A stretch of DNA of 64,000 nt from Pedobacter cryoconitis (lineage in GTDB: Bacteria > Bacteroidota > Bacteroidia > Sphingobacteriales > Sphingobacteriaceae), in contig NZ_JACHCG010000001.1 of assembly GCF_014200595.1 (NCBI RefSeq), forward strand, positions 2,914,001 to 2,978,000, in the 5' to 3' direction. Positions within the stretch are counted from its first letter, which is position 1. Every line of letters starts with the position of its first letter. The position numbers and the translations under genes are program-made. Of this stretch, positions 27,951 to 35,729 are shown one piece after another. The notes below the pieces were generated by a model that did not search any database, was not told the origin of the DNA, and was given only the letters and a program-made list of their open reading frames with translations.

Positions 27951-28604
27951 ATGATTAAACAGCCATTGATATCTTGCATTATGCCTACGGCAAACAGGCA
28001 AAAGTATGTACCTCTTGCCTTAAAAAATTTTTTAAATCAGGATTATATTAATTCAGAGCTGGTCATTATTGACGATGGTAAAGAATCTATAGCTCCTTTA
28101 CTACCAAAAGATTCCCGCATCCGGTATTTTTACACTGAGCCTTTAGGAACAATTGGAGCAAAGAGGAATTATGCATGTGAGCGGGCTAATGGAGAGATTA
28201 TCATGCATTGGGATGATGATGATTTTTATGCTCCGGACTGGATTAGTAAACAATATGATTATTTGACAACATCCGGAGCTGATATATGCGGGGTTGAACA
28301 TATTCATTTTTTTTCTCCGGTTACTGATACTTTATGGCTCGGAACAGCCTTGAACAGAAATAATCCATCAAATCCAAGTCAGTGGTTAAGTGGTGCAACT
28401 TTAGCGTATAGAAAATCTTTCTGGGAGACTAACCGATTTCAAGATAGGCAAACTGGGGAAGATGATAATTTCATCTCTAAACCAGGCGCGGTAGTTTTTG
28501 CACATGATTATATTGATGGATTTGTTGCTGTCTTACATCCACGTAATACTACTGTTAAGTATTTTGAAAATCCTAAACATAAAGCCAAAAAGATTGGGTT
28601 ATAA
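27951..28604 (+). CDS. GT2 glycosyltransferase, CIMPTANR family
   Basis: A 217-residue enzyme with PLISCIMPTANRQK, VIIDDGKESIAPLLP, HWDDDDFYAPDW (Phe replaces the usual Trp) and TGEDDNFI. The ATG at 27951 follows the -7 box by 21 nt. Its 3' end overlaps the convergent gene at 28599 by 6 nt, leaving no room for a separate terminator. Confidence 0.87.
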   Translation: MIKQPLISCIMPTANRQKYVPLALKNFLNQDYINSELVIIDDGKESIAPLLPKDSRIRYFYTEPLGTIGAKRNYACERANGEIIMHWDDDDFYAPDWISKQYDYLTTSGADICGVEHIHFFSPVTDTLWLGTALNRNNPSNPSQWLSGATLAYRKSFWETNRFQDRQTGEDDNFISKPGAVVFAHDYIDGFVAVLHPRNTTVKYFENPKHKAKKIGL

Positions 28605-29318
28605 TAAAACCCAATCTTGTCCTGTTCTGTATTTCCATTTTTTATCGAAATAGATAGATTCTTTTTCTGTAAGTTCATCTTGCCTTTCTTCTGTCTGGTT
28701 GTTTAACGTCTTGTTTTCCAAATGATCCACGAAAGATGAGGTAATCAACATGTGGTTTAACTTCAATGCCCAAAGGGTATTGGAGTAATCATTGTCTGCG
28801 CACCAGAATTTATAATTCCGATCTGGTTTTCCTGTTAGCCGTAATATATCACGCTTGAGAAAAAGACACCATCCTGCAACTTCATTTCTGATACGATACC
28901 CTAATTTAGGGCCGTCATTCTTTAAAAATCCCATTTTTGGATGATGTAAAGTACAAAATGGAGAGGCACTGGAAAGATCTATAAACTGATCAAAAGTTTT
29001 AAGGATCTCTGTTGCCCATTGGGGATAAAAAATCAGATCGTTATTGCATAAACAGATATAGGGAGCCGATGTCATATCAATTCCAATGTTCATGTAGCGA
29101 TTGTAATTAAATTCCTGATCCGGATAAATAGTTCGGGTTTGCTCATATTGAAAGGGTTTCATTGATTTTTCCGACTCAACTACGATGACATTAAATTCTA
29201 TTTCCTCAGGATCTTCAGACCTCATCAATGAATTAACACAGTTAACCGTAACTGTTTTTAATTCATCTGTCTGTGCATAACTTAAAATAATGACATCAAT
29301 TTTCACTTTTTCTTTCAT
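28599..29318 (-). CDS. GT2-like glycosyltransferase (IDVIILS family)
   Basis: A 239-residue paralogue of the gene at 23728. Shared blocks include IDVIILSYAQTDELK, NRYMNIGIDMTSAPYICLCN, LSSASPFCTLHHPKMGF and FWCADNDYSNTL. Leftward gene of site g, with the ATG 19 nt from the -7 box. It is opposite the solo MARxWY small-protein gene at 29451. Confidence 0.83.
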   Translation of the reverse strand: MKEKVKIDVIILSYAQTDELKTVTVNCVNSLMRSEDPEEIEFNVIVVESEKSMKPFQYEQTRTIYPDQEFNYNRYMNIGIDMTSAPYICLCNNDLIFYPQWATEILKTFDQFIDLSSASPFCTLHHPKMGFLKNDGPKLGYRIRNEVAGWCLFLKRDILRLTGKPDRNYKFWCADNDYSNTLWALKLNHMLITSSFVDHLENKTLNNQTEERQDELTEKESIYFDKKWKYRTGQDWVLL

Positions 29319-29337
29319 TGTTTAAATCTATTTCAGA

Positions 29338-29426
29338 CAAGTTACAAAGAAATCAAAATGCCCTATAATTGATTATTCTTTTGGGACTTTTGACCCTATT
29401 ACAGCCATGCTGATTCATGTAATTTT
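29338..29426. promoter_or_regulatory. 89-bp bidirectional promoter (site g)
   Basis: The palindrome GGGACTTTTGACCC lies at 29383-29396, the left box CAAGTTA at 29338-29344 and the right box TAATTTT (a weaker match) at 29420-29426. The spacings are 23 and 38. It drives the solo small protein and the GT genes behind it. Confidence 0.72.
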
Positions 29427-29450
29427 AGCCTAAACATTAAAAAATTCATT

Positions 29451-29708
29451 ATGGCAAGATCATGGTATGCATTTATACCGGGCGGCGACCCGACTGACAC
29501 CGAGAGATATTGGAAAGCGACAGTTAAACATACTTGTTTATGTGGCGATCGGATTTGCGCAATTTATGCAACAGGCGAGGGTACTAACCCTGATGTGCCT
29601 TTATCTGCAAATATGTTAAAATATATTAATAAGGCACTTTTAACTGGTCAAATACAGCCAGAAACTCCTATAAAAAGTAAAAAATACGTTTACCTGAAGC
29701 ATTATTAA
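29451..29708 (+). CDS. MARxWY small protein, solo copy
   Basis: An 85-residue protein of the family that forms the array at 32.5-36.1 kb. It shares MARSWY at the start, GGDP near residue 13, CLCGDRICAIYAT around residue 30, a YI segment near 57 and KKYVY near the end, but is otherwise strongly diverged. No signal peptide, membrane helix or double-glycine leader is seen. It lies directly behind site g and 22 nt before a GT2 gene, so small protein and glycosyltransferases are one operon. Function unknown; it could be an acceptor or partner of the transferases (inference). Confidence 0.75.
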   Translation: MARSWYAFIPGGDPTDTERYWKATVKHTCLCGDRICAIYATGEGTNPDVPLSANMLKYINKALLTGQIQPETPIKSKKYVYLKHY

Positions 29709-29730
29709 ATTTTGATTTAAATATTTTCTT

Positions 29731-30426
29731 ATGAATCAACCCTATCCCCTGATCTCTTGTTTATGTGTTACAAGCAATAGATCCGAACAACTAGAAAAGG
29801 CTATTATTTGTTTTGCAACACAAAATTATCCAAATAAAGAGTTAGTAATCTCTTACCCAAAGAACGACCTGAATAGTAAACAAGTAGTTGAAAGGATGAA
29901 AAAAGATAATACAATCAGGATCATGTTGGTAGAACGTGCTGTAGATGAATCTTTAGGAAACGCGAGAAACCATTTGATTGCTAAATGCTCAGGAGATTAC
30001 GTTTGCATGTGGGATGATGATGATTGGTATCATCCCAGCAGGCTGACATATCAGTTCAACAGCATGCAGATTGTCGGACAACGCTATCAGGCTAGTGTCC
30101 TGCACCGAATTTTGCTTTATGATACGACTACTAAAAAAGCTTATTACTCTTTTCCATATACCTGGGATGGTACAATATTGTGCAGAAAGGAAATATTGTT
30201 ACAGAATCAATATGCAAATGCCAATCGTGGAGAAGATACGCATGTAATTACATTTTTATCCGGCAGAAAGCTTCTATACCGAATTGAGGACGCTCCATTT
30301 TTATATGTATATATCTATCATGGAGCAAATACATGGAATTATAAACATTTCGAAAATTTCATGGATAAGAGTGAGTTGTTAGATGAAGAACTAACAAATA
30401 GCATCGTTAAAATGATAAATAGTTAA
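29731..30426 (+). CDS. GT2 glycosyltransferase, CLCVTSNR subfamily
   Basis: A 231-residue relative of the gene at 26371. PLISCLCVTSNRSE, KELVISYPKND, CMWDDDDWYHPSRL and the late YVYIYHGANTWNY segment correspond one to one. It has no membrane anchor. It lies in the operon with the small protein before it and two CIMPTANR genes after it (32-nt gap). Confidence 0.85.
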   Translation: MNQPYPLISCLCVTSNRSEQLEKAIICFATQNYPNKELVISYPKNDLNSKQVVERMKKDNTIRIMLVERAVDESLGNARNHLIAKCSGDYVCMWDDDDWYHPSRLTYQFNSMQIVGQRYQASVLHRILLYDTTTKKAYYSFPYTWDGTILCRKEILLQNQYANANRGEDTHVITFLSGRKLLYRIEDAPFLYVYIYHGANTWNYKHFENFMDKSELLDEELTNSIVKMINS

Positions 30427-30458
30427 AAAATCAAGCTTAATCTTTAAATAATAATTTT

Positions 30459-31124
30459 ATGATAAATCCACCTCTTGTATCCTGTATTATGCCCACGGCA
30501 AACAGACAAAAATTTATACCTTTTGCCATTGATTACTTTTTAAAACAAGATTACCCTAATGCGGAACTTGTGATTATAGATGATGGAATTAATTCAAGTG
30601 CTTCGATAATACCCAATCATCCAAAAATTAAGTATTTCTATACTGAACCTTTAGGAACCATCGGGGTTAAACGTAATTATGCTTGTGAAAAAGCCTCAGG
30701 AGAGATTATTATGCATTGGGATGATGATGATTATTATGCGCCCGACTGGATTACCAGGATAACAGATGCATTATTAACCTCAGGAGCTGATATAGCAGGT
30801 CTGAATAGAGTTGTTTTCTATTCACCCTCTGTAGATCAACGCTGGTTATATGAAGATACTGAAGAAGATAAGCCATGGCTTTGTGGTGCTACAATGACTT
30901 ATAGAAAATCTTTTTGGAAGCAACATCCTTTTATTGACTTGCAGGTGGGCGAAGATTATGATTTTGTGTGGAACTCCGGAGCTAAAATTTTTGCATTGGA
31001 ATATCTGAATGGCTTTGTTGCTATTTTACATGCGCATAATACAAGTATCAAACCTGTTGAAAACCCCAAGCATAAAAAACACGCAATTGGCTGGAATGAA
31101 CCTAATAAAGAAACTGAATCTTGA
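30459..31124 (+). CDS. GT2 glycosyltransferase, CIMPTANR family
   Basis: A 221-residue enzyme with PLVSCIMPTANRQK, VIIDDGINSSA (the usual KES is lost), HWDDDDYYAPDW and VGEDYDFVW. Its stop TGA overlaps the TTG start of the next gene, a TTGA coupling. Confidence 0.86.
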   Translation: MINPPLVSCIMPTANRQKFIPFAIDYFLKQDYPNAELVIIDDGINSSASIIPNHPKIKYFYTEPLGTIGVKRNYACEKASGEIIMHWDDDDYYAPDWITRITDALLTSGADIAGLNRVVFYSPSVDQRWLYEDTEEDKPWLCGATMTYRKSFWKQHPFIDLQVGEDYDFVWNSGAKIFALEYLNGFVAILHAHNTSIKPVENPKHKKHAIGWNEPNKETES

Positions 31125-31816
31125 GCACTCCCTATGTATCCTGTATTATGCCAACCGCCAACCGACCTAATTTTGCAGCCTTGGCAGCTGAACATTTCTT
31201 AAACCAGGATTTTAGAAATGCAGAATTGATTGTCATAGATGATGGAAAAAAATCAATAAGGTCTCTGTTACCTGATCATAAGCGCATTAAATACTTCTAT
31301 ACTGATCCTCTAGGCAGTATCGGGATTAAAAGAAATTATGCTTGCGAGAAAGCACAAGGGGAAATTATTATGCATTGGGACGATGATGACTGGTATGCGT
31401 CTGACTGGATAAACAAATCAGTTAATTTTTTAACGGAGTCTAAGGCAGATATATCCGGGTTGAGCCAAATTATATTTTTCTCTCCAAGAGCTGGTAAATT
31501 CTGGAGATATGATGGAAACCTTCTGGAACATCCATGGTTGGCAGGAGCAACTATGACCTACAGGAAATCATTTTGGCTCGATCATCCGTTTAAAGATTTA
31601 CAAATTGGAGAAGATTATGATTATTCATGGAATACTGGTGCTAAACTTCATGCACATAATTATTCCGATGGATTTATTGCTACACTACATAATTCAAATA
31701 CCACTTTAAAGCCTTTTGAAGACCCAAGACATAAAAGACAATATGCCAGCAATTGGATGGATGTTCGTTTTGAGGGGAAAACCGAAAACCCTAAACAGAG
31801 TAGGTATTATCATTAA
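31121..31816 (+). CDS. GT2 glycosyltransferase, CIMPTANR family, TTG start
   Basis: A 231-residue enzyme with YVSCIMPTANRPN, VIDDGKKSIRSLLP, HWDDDDWYASDW and IGEDYDYSW. No ATG precedes the conserved block. The TTG at 31121, overlapping the previous stop, is the only start giving the full N terminus. Its C-terminal tail (EGKTENPKQSRYYH) is the likely source of the sequence repeated in the spacers of the downstream array. Confidence 0.83.
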   Translation: MSTPYVSCIMPTANRPNFAALAAEHFLNQDFRNAELIVIDDGKKSIRSLLPDHKRIKYFYTDPLGSIGIKRNYACEKAQGEIIMHWDDDDWYASDWINKSVNFLTESKADISGLSQIIFFSPRAGKFWRYDGNLLEHPWLAGATMTYRKSFWLDHPFKDLQIGEDYDYSWNTGAKLHAHNYSDGFIATLHNSNTTLKPFEDPRHKRQYASNWMDVRFEGKTENPKQSRYYH

Positions 31817-31827
31817 AAATTAATTCT

Positions 31828-32118
31828 ATGCCCTGGTATCAATTTATTAACAATGAACTGGACATTTGTGATCCAGATAGCTATGTTGTATTAGACAAAG
31901 CACCGGAAACAGTAGACGGCCCTTATTTAAATGCCATTTTTGCAGATGAGATTCCCGAAGATCCTGAGCGCAGACCTGATATTGAAGGGACTCCTGGATT
32001 ACTAATCTATATTATTCGCGCACTGGCTAAAAGTAAAGGCCAGCCCGCATCTAATTTCCCCCCTGTCCCTTTAGAGGTAAGAATGTCTGCTGTGCCAGCC
32101 GGAGGGACTTCAAAATAA
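31828..32118 (+). CDS. Divergent MARxWY-family small protein
   Basis: A 96-residue protein starting MPWYQF. Its spacing of WY, CDPDSY, NAIFADEIPEDP and LLIYIIRAL follows that of the MARxWY family, but both conserved cysteines of the core (positions 29 and 36 in array copies) are absent and the C terminus is different. It lies 11 nt after a CIMPTANR gene and ends the operon, with a terminator at 32156. The gene pair GT2 plus small protein is the apparent ancestor of the array unit. Confidence 0.65.
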   Translation: MPWYQFINNELDICDPDSYVVLDKAPETVDGPYLNAIFADEIPEDPERRPDIEGTPGLLIYIIRALAKSKGQPASNFPPVPLEVRMSAVPAGGTSK

Positions 32119-32155
32119 AATTCACTTGAAAACCGTGACTCAATTACTATCATTT

Positions 32156-32182
32156 AAACCCTCATAGCAGAGGGTTTTTTTT
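32156..32182 (+). terminator. Terminator of the 29451-32118 operon
   Basis: An 8-bp stem, AAACCCTC with GAGGGTTT, has a 6-nt loop and is followed by a T run. The 372-bp gap from 32119 to 32490 also holds site h, a possible 26-codon ORF (32279-32359) and the first GT-tail relic (32412-32447). Confidence 0.8.
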
Positions 32183-32212
32183 GACATAAAAAAATGAGGG
32201 CAATAATAGTTG

Positions 32213-32256
32213 GGGACTCCTGACCCTAGCAAAGCGGAACAGGTCTTCGTAAATTA
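32213..32256 (+). promoter_or_regulatory. Promoter of the small-protein array (site h)
   Basis: The palindrome GGGACTCCTGACCC lies at 32213-32226, with TAAATTA at 32250-32256, 23 nt away. There is no leftward box and no divergent gene. It is the only recognisable element of this type before the array. Confidence 0.65.
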
Positions 32257-32490
32257 GTACTATGAAATCATTAACAAAATGAAAGGTCTTATCATCCGGA
32301 TAAATAAGGCAAGTATGAATCAAATTCAGAAAAAAACTTTCAACTGTCTGCAGCAGTAAAGACCCTGATTCAATACGTTTCATACAACTCAATTTTATAA
32401 TGGTTAACTAAAGGGGAAGCCGAAAATCCTAAAAAGAGTAGGCATTAATTATTTTTTTGATCTTTTTAAAAGAAAAAAGAGTCATGTATT

Positions 32491-32742
32491 ATGGCAAGAG
32501 TATGGTATTCATATGACGATATCGGTAGCCCATTTTCAATTGGCAGTTATAATCGTTCAACTTTTAAGCCTGCTTGTATTAACGGCTCCAAAATTTGTGC
32601 CATTTATGCATACAGTCGCGGTCTAGGTCATTCAGTATTATCTAATAACCTAAGGACATAAATCGCAGACGTTATGTTAACAACAGTAGCACAACCAGAC
32701 TTTTTCTCAGCTAACAGGAAATGTGTTTACGGTAAATTTTAA
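32491..32742 (+). pseudogene. Array copy 1, interrupted by in-frame stop
   Basis: It reads like the other copies for 56 codons (MARVWYSYDD, then KPACING and ICAIYAYS), then has TAA at 32659-32661, where others have the tyrosine codon TAC of the L-R-x-Y-I block. The same frame continues through TTVAQPD to VYGKF and stops at 32740. Several other changes (GSP for GDP, SRGLGH for NGGPSP) suggest relaxed selection. Confidence 0.8.
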
Positions 32743-32870
32743 TAAAATTATCATTAAAAATAATTAATTACCACAATAGTAAAAACAAGGGAAAGCCGAA
32801 AACCTCAAATAGAGTAGGCATTAAAATAAAGTTTTTGATCTCTTTTTGATGGACAAAAGAATCATTTATT

Positions 32871-33122
32871 ATGGCTAGATCATGGTATTCTTACAATGGG
32901 GTTGGTGACCCAATATTAATTTCAAGTTATAACCTGGCAACTCTTAAACCTGCCTGTATTAATGGTACCAGAATTTGTGCTATTTATGCGTACAACGGTG
33001 GACCAAGCCCTACAGTACTTTCAACTAACTTAAGACTATACATCGCCAACGTTCAGTTATCGACAGTAGCACAACCTGACTCGTCATCAGCCACTAAGAA
33101 ATATGTTTACGGTAAAGCTTAA
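32871..33122 (+). CDS. MARxWY small protein, array copy 2
   Basis: An 83-residue protein. Conserved layout of the family: MARSWYSYNG at the N terminus, GDP at 12-14, SSYNL at 18-22, KPAC-N6-C with cysteines 29 and 36, AIYAYNGGPSP at 37-47, LSTNLRLYI to residue 58, TVAQPD near 65-70 and KKYVYGKA at the end. It is predicted soluble, with no signal peptide or leader. I do not recognise the family. Its placement behind a glycosyltransferase operon suggests a joint role. The start is fixed by the conserved upstream TTTATTATG. Confidence 0.8.
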   Translation: MARSWYSYNGVGDPILISSYNLATLKPACINGTRICAIYAYNGGPSPTVLSTNLRLYIANVQLSTVAQPDSSSATKKYVYGKA

Positions 33123-33226
33123 GCATTAGTTCTTTTTTGACATGGGGAAGCCGAAAACCTTAAATAGAGTAGGCATTAAAATAAAGTTTTTTGATCTCTT
33201 TTTGATGCATAAAAGAATCATTTATT

Positions 33227-33478
33227 ATGGCTAGATCATGGTATTCTTACAATGGGGTTGGTGACCCAATATTAATTTCAAGTTATAACCTGGCAACTCT
33301 TAAACCTGCCTGTATTAATGGTACCAGAATTTGTGCTATTTATGCGTACAACGGTGGACCAAGCCCTACAGTACTTTCAACTAACTTAAGAGCGTACATC
33401 GCAAATGTTCAGTTATCGACAGTGGCACAACCTGACTCGTCATCAGCCACTAAGAAATATGTTTACGGTAAAGCTTAA
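33227..33478 (+). CDS. MARxWY small protein, array copy 3
   Basis: 83 residues; differs from copy 2 only by Ala for Leu at position 56 (LRAYI). Upstream spacer and downstream sequence are also nearly identical, so the duplication is very recent. Confidence 0.8.
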   Translation: MARSWYSYNGVGDPILISSYNLATLKPACINGTRICAIYAYNGGPSPTVLSTNLRAYIANVQLSTVAQPDSSSATKKYVYGKA

Positions 33479-33581
33479 GCATTAGTTCTTTTTTGACATG
33501 GGGAAGCCGAAAACCTTAAATAGAGTAGGCATTAAAATAAAGTTTTTGATCTCTTTTTGATGCATAAAAGAATCATTTATT

Positions 33582-33833
33582 ATGGCTAGATCATGGTATT
33601 CTTACAATGGGGTTGGTGACCCAATATTAATTTCAAGTTATAACCTGGCAACTCTTAAACCTTCCTGTATTAATGGTAGCAGAATTTGTGCTATTTATGC
33701 TTACAACGGTGGCCCAAGCCCTACAGTACTTTCAACTAACTTAAGAGCGTACATCGCAAACGTTCAGTTATCGACAGTGGCACAACCTGACTCGTCATCA
33801 GCTACTAAGAAATATGTTTACGGTAAAGCTTAA
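33582..33833 (+). CDS. MARxWY small protein, array copy 4
   Basis: 83 residues; differs from copy 3 at two positions, both next to the cysteines (KPSC for KPAC, and GSR for GTR). The array period here is 355 bp. Confidence 0.8.
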   Translation: MARSWYSYNGVGDPILISSYNLATLKPSCINGSRICAIYAYNGGPSPTVLSTNLRAYIANVQLSTVAQPDSSSATKKYVYGKA

Positions 33834-33936
33834 GCATTAGTTCTTTTTTGACATGGGGAAGCCGAAAACCTTAAATAGAGTAGGCATTAAAATAAAGTTT
33901 TTGATCTCTTTTTGATGGACAAAAGAATCATTTATT

Positions 33937-34191
33937 ATGGCTAGATCATGGTATTCTTACAATGGGGTTGGTGACCCAATATTAATTTCAAGTTATAACC
34001 TGGCAACTCTTAAACCTGCGTGTATAAACGGGTCTGGTATTTGTGCTATTTATGCATACAACGGTGGACCAAGCCCTACAGTACTTTCAACTCGCTTAAG
34101 AGCGTACATCGCAAACCTTCAGATCACAACAGTAGCGCAACCTGACTCAACATCAGCTACTAAGAAATATGTTTACGGTAAAGCTATTTAG
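33937..34191 (+). CDS. MARxWY small protein, array copy 5
   Basis: 84 residues. The N-terminal half equals copy 2, while the second half (STRLRAYIANLQITTVAQPDSTS) resembles copy 6. This mosaic suggests recombination between copies. It ends KAI and is followed by a 20-bp hairpin at 34205. Confidence 0.8.
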   Translation: MARSWYSYNGVGDPILISSYNLATLKPACINGSGICAIYAYNGGPSPTVLSTRLRAYIANLQITTVAQPDSTSATKKYVYGKAI

Positions 34192-34204
34192 ACGCTACTT
34201 GACT

Positions 34205-34249
34205 TTTAATAATTCAAGGAACCCAGGTTGGGTCCCTTGAATTATTAAA
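34205..34249. terminator. Long hairpin inside the array
   Basis: A 20-bp stem with one mismatch (34205-34224 with 34230-34249) and a 5-nt loop. There is no long T run, so it may be a terminator or an RNA-stabilising end. It separates copies 2-5 from 6-10. Confidence 0.6.
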
Positions 34250-34270
34250 CTTATTAAAACTTACTCACCA

Positions 34271-34356
34271 ACTTGTGCAGATGGGAATTTATATCACAAA
34301 TGTTTTAGTGAAACAATTGGCACAACTTACCAGCAGGGTTATGAAATATGTTATCA
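34271..34356 (+). pseudogene. Decayed array copy fragment
   Basis: About 85 nt recall the 3' half of an array gene: a YITN-like piece, then LAQL and MKYV where intact copies have VAQP and KKYV. It has no start and no intact frame. It explains the wider spacing between copies 5 and 6. Confidence 0.45.
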
Positions 34357-34475
34357 TTAAAACTGTTAATATAATTATCATATTAATTTGGGAGAAGCCG
34401 AAATCCCATAAAAGAGTAGGCATTGGAAAATAAAGTTTTTTGATCTCTTTTTGATAAACAAAAGAATCATTTATT

Positions 34476-34730
34476 ATGGCAAGAACATGGTATTCTTACA
34501 ATGGAGTCGGTGACCCATTATTAATTTCCAGTTATAACCTGATAGCTACTAAACCTGCTTGTATTAATGGTTCCAAAATTTGTGCAATTTATGCATACAA
34601 CGGTGGCTCAAGCCCTACAGTATTTTCAACTCGCTTAAGAGCGTACATCGCAAACCTTCAGGTCACAATAGTAGCCCAACCCGACTCATCAATTAGTAAC
34701 AAAAAATATGTTTATGGCAGGGCTTGTTAA
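34476..34730 (+). CDS. MARxWY small protein, array copy 6
   Basis: 84 residues, opening MARTWYSYNGVGDPLL. Cysteines 29 and 36 are kept, and a third cysteine is the last residue (YVYGRAC). The tail reads AQPDSSISNKKYVYG, shared with copy 7. Confidence 0.8.
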   Translation: MARTWYSYNGVGDPLLISSYNLIATKPACINGSKICAIYAYNGGSSPTVFSTRLRAYIANLQVTIVAQPDSSISNKKYVYGRAC

Positions 34731-34814
34731 TTTGGGAGAAGCCGAAATCCCTAAAAAGTAGGCATTAAAATAAAGTTTTTGATCTCTTTTTGATGGACAA
34801 AAGAATCATTTATT

Positions 34815-35069
34815 ATGGCAAGAGCATGGTATTCTTACAATGGAGTTGGTGACCCTCTAACACTCTCAAGTTATAACTTATCACCTATTAAACCTGCTTG
34901 TATAAATGGTACTAGAATTTGTGCTATTTATGCATACAATGGTGGGCCAAGCCCTGTAGTACTTTCAACTAACTTAAGACTATACATAGCAACTCTTCAG
35001 GCGACATCTGTAGCCCAACCCGACTCATCAATTAGTAACAAAAAATATGTTTATGGCAAAAGTTGTTAA
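34815..35069 (+). CDS. MARxWY small protein, array copy 7
   Basis: 84 residues, opening MARAWYSYNG and ending YGKSC with a terminal cysteine. The middle (LSPIKPACINGTR) differs from copy 6, while the last 17 residues are nearly the same. Confidence 0.8.
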   Translation: MARAWYSYNGVGDPLTLSSYNLSPIKPACINGTRICAIYAYNGGPSPVVLSTNLRLYIATLQATSVAQPDSSISNKKYVYGKSC

Positions 35070-35153
35070 TTTGGGAGAAGCCGAAATTCCTAAAAAGCAG
35101 GCATTAAAATAAAGTTTTTGATCTCTTTTTGATTGACAAAAGAATCAGTTATT

Positions 35154-35399
35154 ATGGCAAGATCATGGTATGGATATTTAGGTGGTGACCCGCTTTTAGT
35201 TTCTAGTTATTCTTTGATAAGTAATACACCTACTTGTTTAAATGGGTGTAATATTTGTGCTATTTTCGCACTTAATGGCGGTCCAAGCCCTTCGGTTTTA
35301 TCTGGACGTTTAAGAATTTATACTGTGGATGCTATAGTGACACAAGTCGCACAACTTCCTATGCATACGATATATGTGCGGGCTAAGCCAGGTTGTTAA
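35154..35399 (+). CDS. MARxWY small protein, array copy 8
   Basis: 81 residues from ATG 35154; an in-frame TTG at 35133 lies in the conserved leader and is unlikely to be used. The core reads CLNGCNICAIFALNGGPSP, adding a third cysteine (CX3CX2C), and the end is PGC. Two residues are missing in the N-terminal loop compared with copy 2. Confidence 0.78.
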   Translation: MARSWYGYLGGDPLLVSSYSLISNTPTCLNGCNICAIFALNGGPSPSVLSGRLRIYTVDAIVTQVAQLPMHTIYVRAKPGC

Positions 35400-35483
35400 T
35401 TAGGGGAAAGCCAAAACCCTGAAAAGAGTAGGCATAAAATAAAGTTTTTGATCTCTTTTTGATAGATAAAAGAATCATTTATT

Positions 35484-35729
35484 ATGGCAAGAGCATGGTA
35501 TGCATATTTAAGTGGTAACCCACTTTTAATTTCTAGTTATACTTTAATAAGTTATACACCTACTTGTTTAAACGGATGTAATATCTGTGCTATTTTCGCA
35601 CTTAATGGTGGAGCAAGCCCTTCGGTTTTATCTACACGTTTAAGAGCTTATATTGCAGATGCTATAGTAACGCAAGTCGCACAGCCTCCTATGCATACGA
35701 TATATGTTCGGGTTAAGCCAGGTTGTTAA
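35484..35729 (+). CDS. MARxWY small protein, array copy 9
   Basis: 81 residues, close to copy 8 (both have CLNGCNIC, TQVAQ, MHTIYVR and PGC). It has GNP in place of the GDP motif. Copies 8 and 9 form a subgroup. Confidence 0.78.
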   Translation: MARAWYAYLSGNPLLISSYTLISYTPTCLNGCNICAIFALNGGASPSVLSTRLRAYIADAIVTQVAQPPMHTIYVRVKPGC

